From Clusia tigrina (Eukaryota > Arthropoda > Insecta > Diptera > Clusiidae), in NCBI GenBank assembly GCA_920105625.2, contig OV050032.1, forward strand, positions 115,242,542 through 115,306,541: a DNA stretch of 64,000 nucleotides, in the 5' to 3' direction. The stretch's first letter is position 1. Every line of letters begins with the position of its first letter. Shown one piece after another: positions 38,719 through 50,450 of the stretch. The notes below the pieces were generated by a model. The model had not been told where the DNA came from and did no database searches. It saw nothing but the letters and a program-made list of their open reading frames with translations. The position numbers and the translations under genes are program-made.

Positions 38719-40912
38719 TTGCAAGATGCAAATGCTTGTAACTTTTTACTGGAGCGTCATAAAACCTTGAAATTTTGTAACAATAAAGTACTCGAGCCCC
38801 TTGTCAATTTAAGCTATCGCTCAAAACTATGCTACCCTAGAGTCCCAAATCAAACACTGATAAAACTTCAAACGCCCCTAACTTCTTTACGGTACGTCCT
38901 ATACCTATCAAAGTTTGCAACATACAAATGCTTGTAACTTTTTACTGGAGCGTCATAAAACCTTGAAATTTTGTTACAATAAAGTACTCGAGCCTCTTGT
39001 CAATTTAAGCTATCGCTCAAAGCTATGCTACCCTAGAGTCCCAAATCAAACACTGATAAAACTTCAAACGCCCCTAACATCTTTACGGTACGTCCTACAC
39101 CTATCAAAGTTTCCAACATACAAATGCTTGTAACTTTTTACAGGAGCGTCATAAAACCTTGAAATTTTCTAACAATAAAGTACTGGAGAATCTTGTCAAT
39201 TTAAGCCATCGCTCAAAGCTATGCTACCCTTGAGTCCCAAATCAAACACTGATAAAACTTCAAACGCCCCTTACTTTTTAACGGTACGTCCTACACCTAT
39301 CAAAGTTTGCATCATACAAATGCTTGTAACTTTTTACTGGAGCGTCATAAAACCTTGCCACATACAAATACTTGTAACTTTTTACTGGAGCATCATAAAA
39401 CCTTGAAATTTTGTAACAATAAAGTACTCGAGCATCTTGTCAATTTAAGTTATCGCTCAAAGCTATGCTACCCTTGAGTCCTAATTCAAACACTGATAAA
39501 ACTTCAAGTGGCCCCAACTTCTATACGGTACGACCTACACCTATCAAAGTTTGCAACATACAAATGCTTGTAACTTTTTACTGGAGCGTCATAAAACCTT
39601 GAAATTTTGTAACAATAAAGTACTTAGCCTCTTGTCAATTTAAGTTATCGCTCAAAGCTATGCTACCCTAGAGTCCCAAATCAAACACTGATAAAACTGC
39701 AGACGAACCTAACTTCTATACGGTACGTCCTACACCTATCAAAGTTTGCAACATACAAATGCTTGTAACTTTTTACTGGAGCGTCATAAAACCTTGAAAT
39801 TTTGTAACAATAAAGTACTCGAGCATCTTGTCAATTTAAGTTATCGCTCAAAGCTAAGCTACCCTTGCGTCCCATTTCAAACACAGATAAAACTTCAAGT
39901 GGCCCCAACTTCTATACGGTACGTCCTACACTTATCAAAGTTTGCAACATACAAATGCTTGTAACTTTTTACTGGAGCGTCATAAAACCTTGAAATTTTG
40001 TAACAATAAAGTACTCGACCCTCTTGTCAATTTAAGCTATCGCTCAAAGCTATGCTACGGTTGAGTCCCACTGATAAATCTTCAAATGGCCCTAACTTCT
40101 TTACGGTACGTCCTACACCTATCAAAGTTTGCAACATATAAATGCTTGTAACTTTTTACTGGAGCGTCATAAAACCTTGAACTTTTGTAACAATAAAGTA
40201 CTCGAGCCTCTTGTCAATTTAAGCTATCGCTCAAAACTATGCTACCCTAGAGTCCCAAATCAAACACTGATAAAATTTCAAAAGCCCCTAACTTCTTTAC
40301 GGTACGTCCTACACCTATCAAAGTTTGCCACATACAAATGCTTGTAACTTTTTACTGGAGCGTCATAAAACCTTGAAATTTTGTAACAATAAAGTACTCG
40401 AGCCTCTTGTCAATTTAAGCCATCGCTCAAAGCTATGCTACCCTAGAGTCCCAAATCAAACACTGATAAAACTTCAAACGCCCCTAACTTCTTTACGGTA
40501 CGTCCTACACCTATCAAAGTTTGCAACATACAAATGCTTGTAACTTTTTACTGGAGCGTCATAAAACCTTGAAATTTTGTAACAATAAAGTACTCGAGCC
40601 TCTTGTCAATTTAAGCCATCGCTCAAAGCTATGCTACCCTTGAGTCCCAAATCAAACACTGATAAAACTTCAAACGCCCCTAACTTCTTTACGGTACGTC
40701 CTACACCTATCAAAGTTTGCAACATACAAATGCTTGTAACTTTTTACTGGAGCGTCATAAAACCTTGAAATTTTGTTACAATAAAGTACTCGAGCCTCTT
40801 GTCAATTTAAGCTATCGCTCAAAGCTATGCTACCCTAGAGTCCCAAATCAAACACTGATAAAACTTCAAACGCCCCTAACTTCTTTACGGTACGTCCTAC
40901 ACCTATCAAAGT
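38719..40912 (+). repeat. 11-monomer higher-order repeat with 48-bp insertion, copy 1 (2194 bp)
   Basis: Offset to copy 2 is 2194 bp, equal to 11x196 plus 48 (partial monomer) minus 9 (187-bp unit) minus 1 (gtacttagcc in place of gtactcgagcc, near 39621). Units I, J and K lead the block. The H unit at 40717 closes it. Confidence 0.85.
39358..39405 (+). repeat. 48-bp partial monomer insertion, copy 1
   Basis: After ataaaaccttg the unit returns to ccacatacaaat and repeats 48 bp before continuing, so monomer positions about 5-51 are present twice. The first bases (ccacatac) match gccacatac-type units, suggesting the extra piece came from a different unit type. Confidence 0.9.
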
Positions 40913-42135
40913 TTGCAAGATGCAAATGCTTGTAACTTTTTACTGGAGCGTCATAAAACCTTGAAATTTTGTAACAATAAAGTACTCGAGCCTCTTGTCA
41001 ATTTAAGCTATCGTTCAAAACTATGCTACCCTAGAGTCCCAAATCAAACACTGATAAAACTTCAAACGCCCCTAACTTCTTTACGGTACGTCCTACACCT
41101 ATCAAAGTTTGCAACATACAAATGCTTGTAACTTTTTACTGGAGCGTCATAAAACCTTGAAATTTTGTTACAATAAAGTACTCGAGCCTCTTGTCAATTT
41201 AAGCTATCGCTCAAAGCTATGCTATCCTAGAGTCCCAAATCAAACACTGATAAAACTTCAAACGCCCCTAACATCTTTACGGTACGTCCTACACCTATCA
41301 AAGTTTCCAACATACAAATGCTTGTAACTTTTTACAGGAGCGTCATAAAACCTTGAAATTTTGTAACAATAAAGTACTCGAGAATCTTGTCAATTTAAGC
41401 CATCGCTCAAAGCTATGCTACCCTTGAGTCCCAAATCAAACACTGATAAAACTTCAAACGCCCCTTACTTCTTAACGGTACGTCCTACACCTATCAAAGT
41501 TTGCATCATACAAATGCTTGTAACTTTTTACTGGAGCGTCATAAAACCTTGCCACATACAAATGCTTGTAACTTTTTACTGGAGCTTCATAAAACCTTGA
41601 AATTTTGTAACAATAAAGTACTCGAGCATCTTGTCAATTTAAGTTATCGCTCAAAGCTATGCTATCCTTGAGTCCTAATTCAAACACTGATAAAACTTCA
41701 AGTGGCCCCAACTTCTATACGGTACGTCCTACACCTATCAAAGTTTGCAACATACAAATGCTTGTAACTTTTTACTGGAGCGTCATAAAACCTTGAAATT
41801 TTGTAACAATAAAGTACTTAGCCTCTTGTCAATTTAAGTTATCGCTCAAAGCTATGCTACCCTAGAGTCCCAAATCAAACACTGATAAAACTGCAAACGA
41901 ACCTAACTTCTATACGGTACGTCCTACACCTATCAAAGTTTGCAACATACAAATGCTTGTAACTTTTTACTGGAGCGTCATAAAACCTTGAAATTTTGTA
42001 GCAATATAGTACTCGAGCATCTTGTCAATTTAAGTTATCGCTCAAAGCTAAGCTACCCTTGAGTCCCAATTCAAACACAGATAAAACTTCAAGTGGCCCC
42101 AACTTCTATACGGTACGTCCTACACCTATCAAAGT
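40913..42135 (+). repeat. 11-monomer higher-order repeat with 48-bp insertion, copy 2 (partial)
   Basis: Units I (40913), J (41109), K and the 48-bp insertion (41552) follow copy 1 in register, as does gtacttagcc near 41815. The block runs into the 4-monomer repeat at 42136. Confidence 0.82.
41552..41599 (+). repeat. 48-bp partial monomer insertion, copy 2
   Basis: Offset 2194 bp from copy 1, in the same K-unit context. It reads aatgcttg where copy 1 has aatacttg. Confidence 0.9.
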
Positions 42136-42909
42136 TTGCAACATACAAATGCTTGTAACTTTTTACTGGAGCGTCATAAAACCTTGAAATTTTGTAACAA
42201 TAAAGTACTCGACCCTCTTGTCAATTTAAGCTATCGCTCAAAGCTATGCTACGCTTGAGTCCCACTGATAAATCTTCAAATGGCCCTAACTTCTTTACGG
42301 TACGTCCTACACCTATCAAAGTTTGCAACATATAAATGCTTGTAACTTTTTACTGGAGCGTCATAAAACCTTGAACTTTTGTAACAATAAAGTACTCGAG
42401 CCTCTTGTCAATTTAAGCTATCGCTCAAAACTATGCTACCCTAGAGTCCCAAATCAAACACTGATAAAATTTCAAAAGCCCCTAACTTCTTTACGGTACG
42501 TCCTACACCTATCAAAGTTTGCCACATACAAATGCTTGTAACTTTTTACTGGAGCGTCATAAAACCTTGAAATTTTGTTACAATAAAGTACTCGAGCCTC
42601 TTGCCAATTTAAGCTATCGCTCAAAGCTATGCTACCCTAAAGTCCAAAATCAAACACTGATAAAACTTCAAACGCCCCTTACTTCTTTACGGTACGTCCT
42701 ACACCTATCAAAGTTGGCAACATACAAATGCTTGTAACTTTTACTGGAGCGTCATAAAACCTTGAAATTTTGTAACAATAAAGTACTCGAGCATCTTGTC
42801 AATTTAAGTTATCGCTCAAAGCTAAGCTACCCTTGAGTCCCAATTCAAACACAGATAAAACTTCAAGTGGCCCCAACTTCTATACGGTACGTCCTACACC
42901 TATCAAAGT
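42136..42909 (+). repeat. 4-monomer repeat, copy 1 (774 bp)
   Basis: The order is a 187-bp unit, a gaacttttg unit (42323), a unit with gccacatac and cctaaagtcc (42519), and a unit with gctaagctac. Length is 4x196 minus 9 minus 1 (cttttactgg, one T short, near 42738). Repeated in register at 42910. Confidence 0.88.
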
Positions 42910-43683
42910 TTGCAACATACAAATGCTTGTAACTTTTTACTGGAGCGTCATAAAACCTTGAAATTTTGTAACAATAAAGTACTCGACCCTCTTGTCAATT
43001 TAAGCTATCGCTCAAAGCTATGCTACGCTTGAGTCCCACTGATAAATCTTCAAATGGCCCTAACTTCTTTACGGTACGTCCTACACCTATCAAAGTTTGC
43101 AACATATAAATGCTTGTAACTTTTTACTGGAGCGTCATAAAACCTTGAACTTTTGTAACAATAAAGTACTCGAGCCTCTTGTCAATTTAAGCTATCGCTC
43201 AAAACTATGCTACCCTAGAGTCCCAAATCAAACACTGATAAAATTTCAAAAGCCCCTAACTTCTTTACGGTACGTCCTACACCTATCAAAGTTTGCCACA
43301 TACAAATGCTTGTAACTTTTTACTGGAGCGTCATAAAACCTTGAAATTTTGTTACAATAAAGTACTCGAGCCTCTTGCCAATTTAAGCTATCGCTCAAAG
43401 CTATGCTACCCTAAAGTCCAAAATCAAACACTGATAAAACTTCAAACGCCCCTTACTTCTTTACGGTACGTCCTACACCTATCAAAGTTGGCAACATACA
43501 AATGCTTGTAACTTTTACTGGAGCGTCATAAAACCTTGAAATTTTGTAACAATAAAGTACTCGAGCATCTTGTCAATTTAAGTTATCGCTCAAAGCTAAG
43601 CTACCCTTGAGTCCCAATTCAAACACAGATAAAACTTCAAGTGGCCCCAACTTCTATACGGTACGTCCTACACCTATCAAAGT
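42910..43683 (+). repeat. 4-monomer repeat, copy 2 (774 bp)
   Basis: Every tag of copy 1 recurs at +774, including cctaaagtcc and the one-base deletion in the T run near 43512. I saw no difference between copies by eye. At 43684 a different unit (acccttgtgtcc, gaaaaaac) follows. Confidence 0.88.
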
Positions 43684-45046
43684 TTGCAACATACAAATGC
43701 TTGTAACTTTTTACTGGAGCGTCATAAAACCTTGAAATTTTGTAACAATAAAGTACTCGAGCATCTTGTCAATTTAAGTTATCGCTCAAAGCTATGCTAC
43801 CCTTGTGTCCCAATTCAAACACTGAAAAAACTTCAAGTGGCCCCAACTTCTATACGGTACGTCCTACACCTATCAAAGTTTGCAACATTCAAATGCGTGT
43901 AACTTTTTACGGGAGCGTCATAAAACCTTGAAATTTTGTAACAATAAAGTACTCGACCCTCTTGTCAATTTAAGCTATCGCTCAAAGCTATGCTACGCTT
44001 GAGTCCCACTGATAAATCTTCAAATGGCCCTAACTTCTTTACGGTACGTTCTACACCTATCAAAGTTTGCAACATACAAATGCTTGTAACTTTTTACTGG
44101 AGCGTCATAAAACCTTGAACTTTTGTAACAATAAAGTACTCGAGCCTCTTGTCAATTTAAGCCATCGCTCAAAGCTATGCTACCCTTGAGTCCCAAATCA
44201 AACACTGATAAAACTTCAAATGGCCCTAACTTCTTTACGGTACGTCCTACACCTATCAAAGTTTGCCACATACAAATGTTTGTTAATTTTTACTGGAGCG
44301 TCATAAAACCTTGAAATTTTGTTAGAATAAAGTACTCGAGCCTCTTGCCAATTTAAGCTATCGTTCAAATCTATGCTACCCTAGAGTCCCAAATCAAACA
44401 CTGATAAAACTTCAAACGCCCCTAACTTCTTTACGGTACGTCCTACACCTATCAAAGTTTCCAACATACAAATGCTTGTAACTTTTTACTGGAGCGTCAT
44501 AAAACCTTGAAATTTTTTTACAATAAAGCACTCGAGCCTCTTGCCAATTTAAGCTATCGCTCAAAGCTATGCTACCCTAGAGTCCCAAATCAAACACTGA
44601 TAAAACTTCTAACGCCCCTAACTTCTTTACGGTACGTCCTACACCTACCAAGATTTTCCAACATACAAATGCTTGTAACTTTTTACAGGAGCGTCATAAA
44701 ACCTTGAAATTTTGTAACAATAAAGTACCCGAGCCTCTTGTCAATTTAAGTTATCGCTCAAAGCTATGCTACCCTAGAGTCCCAAATCAAACACTGATAA
44801 AACTTCAAACGCCCCTTACTTCTTTACGGTACGTCCTACACCTATCAAAGTTAGCAACATACAAATGCTTGTAACTTTTACTGGAGCTTCATAAAACCTT
44901 GAAATTTTGTAACAATAAAGTACCCGAGCCTCTTGTCAATTTAAGTTATCGCTCAAAGCTATGCTACCCTAGAGTCCCAAATCAAACACTGATAAAACTG
45001 CAAACGAACCTAACTTCTATACGGTACGTCCTACACCTATCAAAGT
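43684..45046 (+). repeat. Domain 2 mosaic with distinctive T-run and tttgttaattt units
   Basis: It contains gccacatacaaatgtttg with ttaattttt (44265-44290), gttagaataaag (about 44320), and tttttttacaataaagcac (about 44513). The latter two units recur at about 58723-59150 (offset 14458 bp). The T-run unit also recurs at 47991 (offset 3484 bp). Confidence 0.78.
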
Positions 45047-46408
45047 TTGCAACATACAAATGCTTGTAACTTTTTACTGGAGCGTCATAAAACCTTGAAA
45101 TTTTGTAACAATAAAGTACTCGAGCCTCTTGTCAATTTAAGCTATCGCTCAAAGCTATGCTACCCTAGAGTCCCAAATCAAGCACTGATAAAACTTCAAA
45201 CGCCCCTAACTTCTTTACGGTACGTCCTACACCTATCAAAGTTTGCAACATACAAATGCTTGTAACTTTTTATTGGAGCGTCATAAAACCTTGAAATTTT
45301 GTAACAATAAAGTACTCGAGCATCTTGTCAATTTAAGTTATCGCTCAAAGCTAAGCTACCCTTGAGTCCCAATTCAAACACAGATAAAACTTCAAGTGGC
45401 CCCAACTTCTATACGGTACGTCCTACACCTATCAAAGTTTGCAACATACAAATGCTTGTAACTTTTTACTGGAGCGTCATAAAACCTTGAAATTTTGTAA
45501 CAATAAAGTACTCGACCCTCTTGTCAATTTAAGCTATCGCTCAAAGCTATGCTACGCTTGAGTCCCACTGATAAATCTTCAAATGGCCCTAACTTCTTTA
45601 CGGTACGTCCTACACCTATCAAAGTTTGCAACATATAAATGCTTGTAACTTTTTACTGGAGCGTCATAAAACCTTGAACTTTTGTAACAATAAAGTACTC
45701 GAGCCTCTTTTCAATTTAAGCTATCGCTCAAAACTATGCTACCCTAGAGTCCCAAATCAAACACTGATAAAATTTCAAAAGCCCCTAACTTCTTTACGGT
45801 ACGTCCTACACCTATCAAAGGTTGCCACATACAAATGCTTGTAACTTTTTACTGGAGCGTCATAAAACCTTGAAATTTTGTTACAATAAAGTACTCGAGC
45901 CTCTTGCCAATTTAAGCTATCGCTCAAAGCTATCCTACCCTAGAGTCCCAAATCAAACACTGATAAAACTTCAAACGGCCCTAACTTCTTTACGGTACGT
46001 CCTACACCTATCAAAGTTTCCAACATACAAATGCTTGTAACTTTTTACAGGAGCGTCATAAAACCTTGAAATTTTGTAACAATAAAGTACTCGAGACTCT
46101 TGTCAATTTAAGCCATCGCTCAAAGCTATGCTAGCCTTGAGTCCCAAATCAAACACTGATAAAACTTCACACGCCCCTTACTTCTTTACGGTACGTCCTA
46201 CACCTATCAAAGTTGGCAACATACAAATGCTTGTAACTTTTACTGGAGCGTCATAAAACCTTGAAATTTTGTAACAATAAAGTACCCGAGCCTCTTGTCA
46301 ATTTAAGTTATCGCTCAAAGCTATGCTACCCTAGAGTCCCAAATCAAACACTGATAAAACTGCAAACGAACCTAACTTCTATACGGTACGTCCTACACCT
46401 ATCAAAGT
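45047..46408 (+). repeat. 7-monomer repeat, copy 1 (1362 bp)
   Basis: Repeated from 46409 at offset 1362 bp (7x196 minus 9 minus 1). Tags in order are gctaagctac, the 187-bp unit, gaacttttg, gccacatac with tgccaattt, ttacagg with gagactc, and cttttactgg. Confidence 0.85.
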
Positions 46409-46471
46409 TTGCAACATACAAATGCTTGTAACTTTTTACTGGAGCGTCATAAAACCTTGAAATTTTGTAAC

Positions 46472-46477
46472 AATAAA
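46472..46477 (+). other. AATAAA hexamer carried by most monomers (example)
   Basis: The canonical eukaryotic poly(A) signal hexamer occurs at consensus position 64-69 on the C-rich strand and recurs roughly every 196 bp. Some units replace it with AATGAA or ATTAAG. Whether it acts on any transcript is unknown; AT-rich repeats carry such hexamers by chance. Listed as a sequence fact, not a demonstrated site. Confidence 0.45.
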
Positions 46478-46480
46478 GTA

Positions 46481-46486
46481 CTCGAG
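46481..46486 (+). other. CTCGAG (XhoI) site recurring once per monomer (example)
   Basis: The palindrome CTCGAG sits at consensus position 73-78, directly overlapping AGTACT at 69-74. Common variants are CCCGAG, CTCGAC, TTCGAG and CTTAG. The site should yield a 196-bp ladder from genomic DNA, with multimers where variants remove it. It contains a CpG, so methylation would affect cutting. Confidence 0.85.
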
Positions 46487-46501
46487 CCTCTTGTCAATTT
46501 A

Positions 46502-46523
46502 AGCTATCGCTCAAAGCTATGCT
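46502..46523 (+). repeat. Short direct-repeat module inside the monomer (example)
   Basis: Two near copies of AGCTATGCT are separated by CAA at consensus 94-115; the first copy carries an extra C. In a frequent variant (for example near 7978, 8570, 11092, 16740) the first copy reads TATAGCT, which turns the module into a perfect 6-bp inverted repeat ATAGCT-CAA-AGCTAT. Function unknown. Confidence 0.6.
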
Positions 46524-47549
46524 ACCCTAGAGTCCCAAATCAAACACTGATAAAACTTCAAACGCCCCTAACTTCTTTACGGTACGTCCTACACCTATCA
46601 AAGTTTGCAACATACAAATGCTTGTAACTTTTTACTGGAGCGTCATAAAACCTTGAAATTTTGTAACAATAAAGTACTCGAGCATCTTGTCAATTTAAGT
46701 TATCGCTCAAAGCTAAGCTACCCTTGAGTCCCAATTCAAACACAGATAAAACTTCAAGTGGCCCCAACTTCTATACGGTACGTCCTACACCTATCAAAGT
46801 TTGCAACATACAAATGCTTGTAACTTTTTACTGGAGCGTCATAAAACCTTGAAATTTTGTAACAATGAAGTACCCGAGCCTCTTGTCAATTTAAGCTATC
46901 GCTCAATGCTATGCTACGCTTGAGTCCCACTTATAAATCTTCAAATGGCCCTAACTTCTTTACGGTACGTCCTACACCTATCAAAGTTTGCAACATACTA
47001 ATGCTTGTAACTTTTTACTGGAGCGTCATAAAACCTTGAACTTTTGTAACAATAAAGTACTCGAGCCTCTTGACAATTTAAGCTATCGCTCAAAACGATG
47101 CTACCCTAGAGTCCCAAATCAAACACTGATAAAACTTCAAACGCCCCTAACTTCTTTACGGTACGTCCTACACCTATCAAAGTTTTCCACATACAAATGC
47201 TTGTAACTTTTTACTGGAGCGTCATGAAACCTTGAAATTTTGTTACAATAAAGTACTCGAGCCTCTTGCCAATTTAAGCTATCGCTCAAAGCTATGCTAC
47301 CCTAGAGTCCCAAATCAAACACTGATAAAACTTCAAACGCCCCTAACTTCTTTACGGTACGTCCTACACCTATCAAAGTTTCCAACATACAAATGCTTGT
47401 AACTTTTTACAGGAGCGTCATAAAACCTTGAAATTTTGTAACAATAAAGTACTCGAGCCTCTTGTCAATTAAAGCCATCGCTCAAAGCTATGCTACCCTT
47501 GAGTCCCAAATCAAACACTGATAAAACTTCAAACGCCCCTAACTTCTAT

Positions 47550-47580
47550 ACGGTACGTCCTACACCATACAAATGCTTGT
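47550..47580 (+). repeat. 16-bp deletion in monomer, copy 1
   Basis: tacac passes directly to catacaaatg at 47565/47566, losing 16 bases of the otherwise most constant part of the unit. CA is shared at both breakpoints. The same event is at 49684/49685. Confidence 0.87.
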
Positions 47581-49669
47581 AACTTTTTACTGGAGCGTCA
47601 TAAAACCTTGCAATTTTGTAACAATAAAGTACTCGACCCTCTTGTAAATTTAAGCTATCGCTCAAAGCTATGCTACGCTTGAGTCCCACTGATAAATCTT
47701 CAAATGTCCCTAACTTCTTTACGGTACGTCCTACACCTATCAAAGTTTGCAACATACAAATGCTTGTAACTTTTTACTGGAGCGTCATAAAACCTTGAAC
47801 TTTTGTAACAATAAAGTACTCGAGCCTCTTGTCAATTTAAGCCATCGCTCAAAGCTATGCTACCCTTGAGTCCCAAATCAAACACTGATAAAACTTCAAA
47901 TGGCCCTAACTTCTTTACGGTACGTCCTACACCTATCAAAGTTTCCAACATACAAATGCTTGTAACTTTTTACTGGAGCGTCATAAAACCTTGAAATTTT
48001 TTTACAATAAAGCACTCGAGCCTCTTGCCAATTTAAGCTATCGCTCAAAGCTATGCTACCCTAGAGTCCCAAATCAAACACTGATAAAACTTCTAACGCC
48101 CCTAACTTCTTTACGGTACGTCCTACACCTATCAAGATTTTCCAACATACAAATGCTTGTAACTTTTTACAGGAGCGTCATAAAACCTTGAAATTTTGTA
48201 ACAATAAAGTACTCGAGCCTCTTGTCAATTTAAGCCATCGCTCAAAGCTATGCTACCCTAGAGTCCCAAATCAAACATTGATAAAACTTCAAACGCCCCT
48301 AACTTCTTTACGGTACGTCCTACACCTATCAAAGTTTGCAACATACAAATGCTTGTAACTTTTTACTGGAGCGTCATAAAACCTTGAAATTTTGTAACAA
48401 TAAAGTATTCGAGCCATTTGTCAATTTAAGCCATCGCTCAAAGCTATGCTACCCTTGAGTCCCAAATCAAACACTGATAAAACTTCAAACGCTCCTAACT
48501 TCTTTACGGTGCGTCCTACACCTATCAAAGTTTGCAACATACAAATGCTTGTAACTTTTTACTGGAGCGTCATAAAACCTTGAAATTTTGTTACAATAAA
48601 GTACTCGAGCCTCTTGTCAATTTAAGCTATCGCTGAAAGCTATGCTACCCTAGAGTCCCAAATCAAACACTGATAAAACTTCAAACGCCCCTAACATCTT
48701 TACGGTACGTCCTACACCTATCAAAGTTTCCAACATACAAATGCTTGTAACTTTTTACAGGAGCGTCATAAAACCTTGAAATTTTGTAACAATAAAGTAC
48801 TCGAGAATCATGTCAATTTAAGCCATCGCTCAAAGCTATGCTACCCTTGAGTCCCAAATCAAACACTGATAAAACTTCAAACGCCCCTTACTTCTTAACG
48901 GTACGTCCTACACCTATCAAAGTTTGCAACATACAAATGCTTGTAACTTTTTACTGGTGCGTCATAAAACCTTGAAATTTTGTAACAATAAAGTACTGGA
49001 CCCTTTTGTCAATTTAAGCTAACACTCAAAGCTATGCTACGCTTGAGTCCCACTGATAAATCTTCAAATGGCCCTAACTTCTTTACGGTCCGTCCTACAC
49101 CTATCAAAGTTTGCAACATACACTTGTAACTTTTTACTGGAGCGTCATAAAACCTTGAACTTTTGTAACAATAAAGTACCCGAGCCTCTTGTCAATTTAA
49201 GCTATAGCTCAAAGCTATGCTACCCTAGAGTCCCAAATCAAACACTGATAAAACTTCAAACGCCCCTAACTTCTTTACGGTACGTCCTACACCTATCAAA
49301 GTTTCCAACATACAAATGCTTGTAACTTTTTACAGGAGCGTCATAAAACCTTGAAATTTTGTAACAATAAAGTACTCGAGCCTCTTGTCAATTAAAGCCA
49401 TCGCTCAAAGCTATGCTACCCTTGAGTCCCAAATCAAACACTGATAAAACTTCAAAAGCCCCTAACTTCTTTTCGGTACGTCCTACACCTATCAAAGTTG
49501 GCAACATGCAAATGCTTGTAACTTTTTACTGGAGCGTCATAAAACCTTGAAATTTTGTAACAATAAAGTACCCGAGCCTCTTGTCAATTTAAGCTAATGC
49601 TCAAAGCTATGCTACCCTAGAGTCCCAAATCAAACACTGATAAAACTTCAAACGCCCCTAACTTCTATA

Positions 49670-49700
49670 CGGTACGTCCTACACCATACAAATGCTTGTA
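49670..49700 (+). repeat. 16-bp deletion in monomer, copy 2
   Basis: Same junction as at 47565, and the same following tag ccttgcaatttt, so the two are copies of one event. Confidence 0.87.
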
Positions 49701-50308
49701 ACTTTTTACTGGAGCGTCATAAAACCTTGCAATTTTGTAACAACAAAGTACACGACCCTCTTGTCAATTTAAGCTATCGCTCAAAGCTATGCTACGCTTG
49801 AGTCCCACTGATAAATCTTCAAATGGCCCTAACTTCTTTACGGTACGTCCTACACCTATCAAAGTTTGCAACATACAAATGCTTGTAACTTTTTACTGGA
49901 TCGTCATAAAACCTTGAACTTTTGTAACAATAAAGTACTCGAGCCTCTTGTCAATTTAAGCTATCGCTCAAAACTATGCTACCCTAGAGTCCCAAATCAA
50001 ACACTGATAAAACTTCAAACGCCCCTAACATCTTTACGGTACGTCCTACACCTATCAAAGTTTCCAACATACAAATGCTTGTAACTTTTTACAGGAGCGT
50101 CATAAAACCTTGAAATTTTGTAACAATAAAGTACTCGAGAATCTTGTCAATTGAAGCCATCGCTCAAAGCTATGCTACCCTTGAGTCCCAAATCAAACAC
50201 TGATAAAACTTCAAACGCCCCTTACTTCTTAACGGTACGTCCTACACCTATCAAAGTTTGCATCATACAAATGCTTGTAACTTTTTACTGGAGCGTCATA
50301 AAACCTTG

Positions 50309-50356
50309 CCACATACAAATGCTTGTAACTTTTTACTGGAGCGTCATAAAACCTTG
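50309..50356 (+). repeat. 48-bp partial monomer insertion, copy 3
   Basis: Same insertion after a K-type unit. It is followed within about 40 bp by the 51-bp deletion at 50397/50398. Confidence 0.9.
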
Positions 50357-50450
50357 AAATTTTGTAACAATAAAGTACTCGAGCATCTTGTCAATTTAAA
50401 ACTTCAAACGCCCCTAACTTCTTTACGGTACGTCCTACACCTATCAAAGT
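50310..50450 (+). repeat. Truncated monomer with 51-bp deletion
   Basis: At 50397/50398 the sequence passes from gtcaattt directly to aaaacttc, skipping 51 bases that hold the direct-repeat module and the gagtccc region. Seen once in the window; the junction shares only a run of A. Confidence 0.88.

Larger units (their letters stand above)
46409..46604 (+). repeat. Representative consensus monomer, 196 bp
   Basis: This copy matches the right-arm majority base at every position I checked and serves as reference. Composition by hand count is A 65, C 49, G 25, T 57. It holds six CpG sites. Landmarks within the unit are AATAAA at 64-69, overlapping AGTACT and CTCGAG at 69-78, a short direct repeat AGCTAT(C)GCT at 94-115, a variable box at about 150-170, and a highly constant stretch from about 171 through the unit end into about position 60 of the next unit. 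Confidence 0.9.
46409..47565 (+). repeat. 7-monomer repeat, copy 2 (about six monomers)
   Basis: Matches copy 1 until about 47560, where a unit with a 16-bp deletion breaks register. A local difference is aatgaagtacccg with gctcaatgc at about 46866-46912, where copy 1 has aataaagtactcgacc, suggesting a small conversion tract over the 187-bp unit. Confidence 0.8.
47566..50450 (+). repeat. Domain 2 mosaic with several length-variant units
   Basis: It holds two units with the same 16-bp deletion (47565/47566 and 49684/49685), a 4-bp deletion in catacacttgtaac near 49118, a 48-bp partial monomer at 50309 and the 51-bp deletion at 50397/50398. Length variants are unusually dense here. Confidence 0.78.

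Noticed and set aside
46409..46604. CENP-B box in the monomer
   Set aside because: I looked for the TTCG....A..CGGG core on both strands of the consensus and did not find it.
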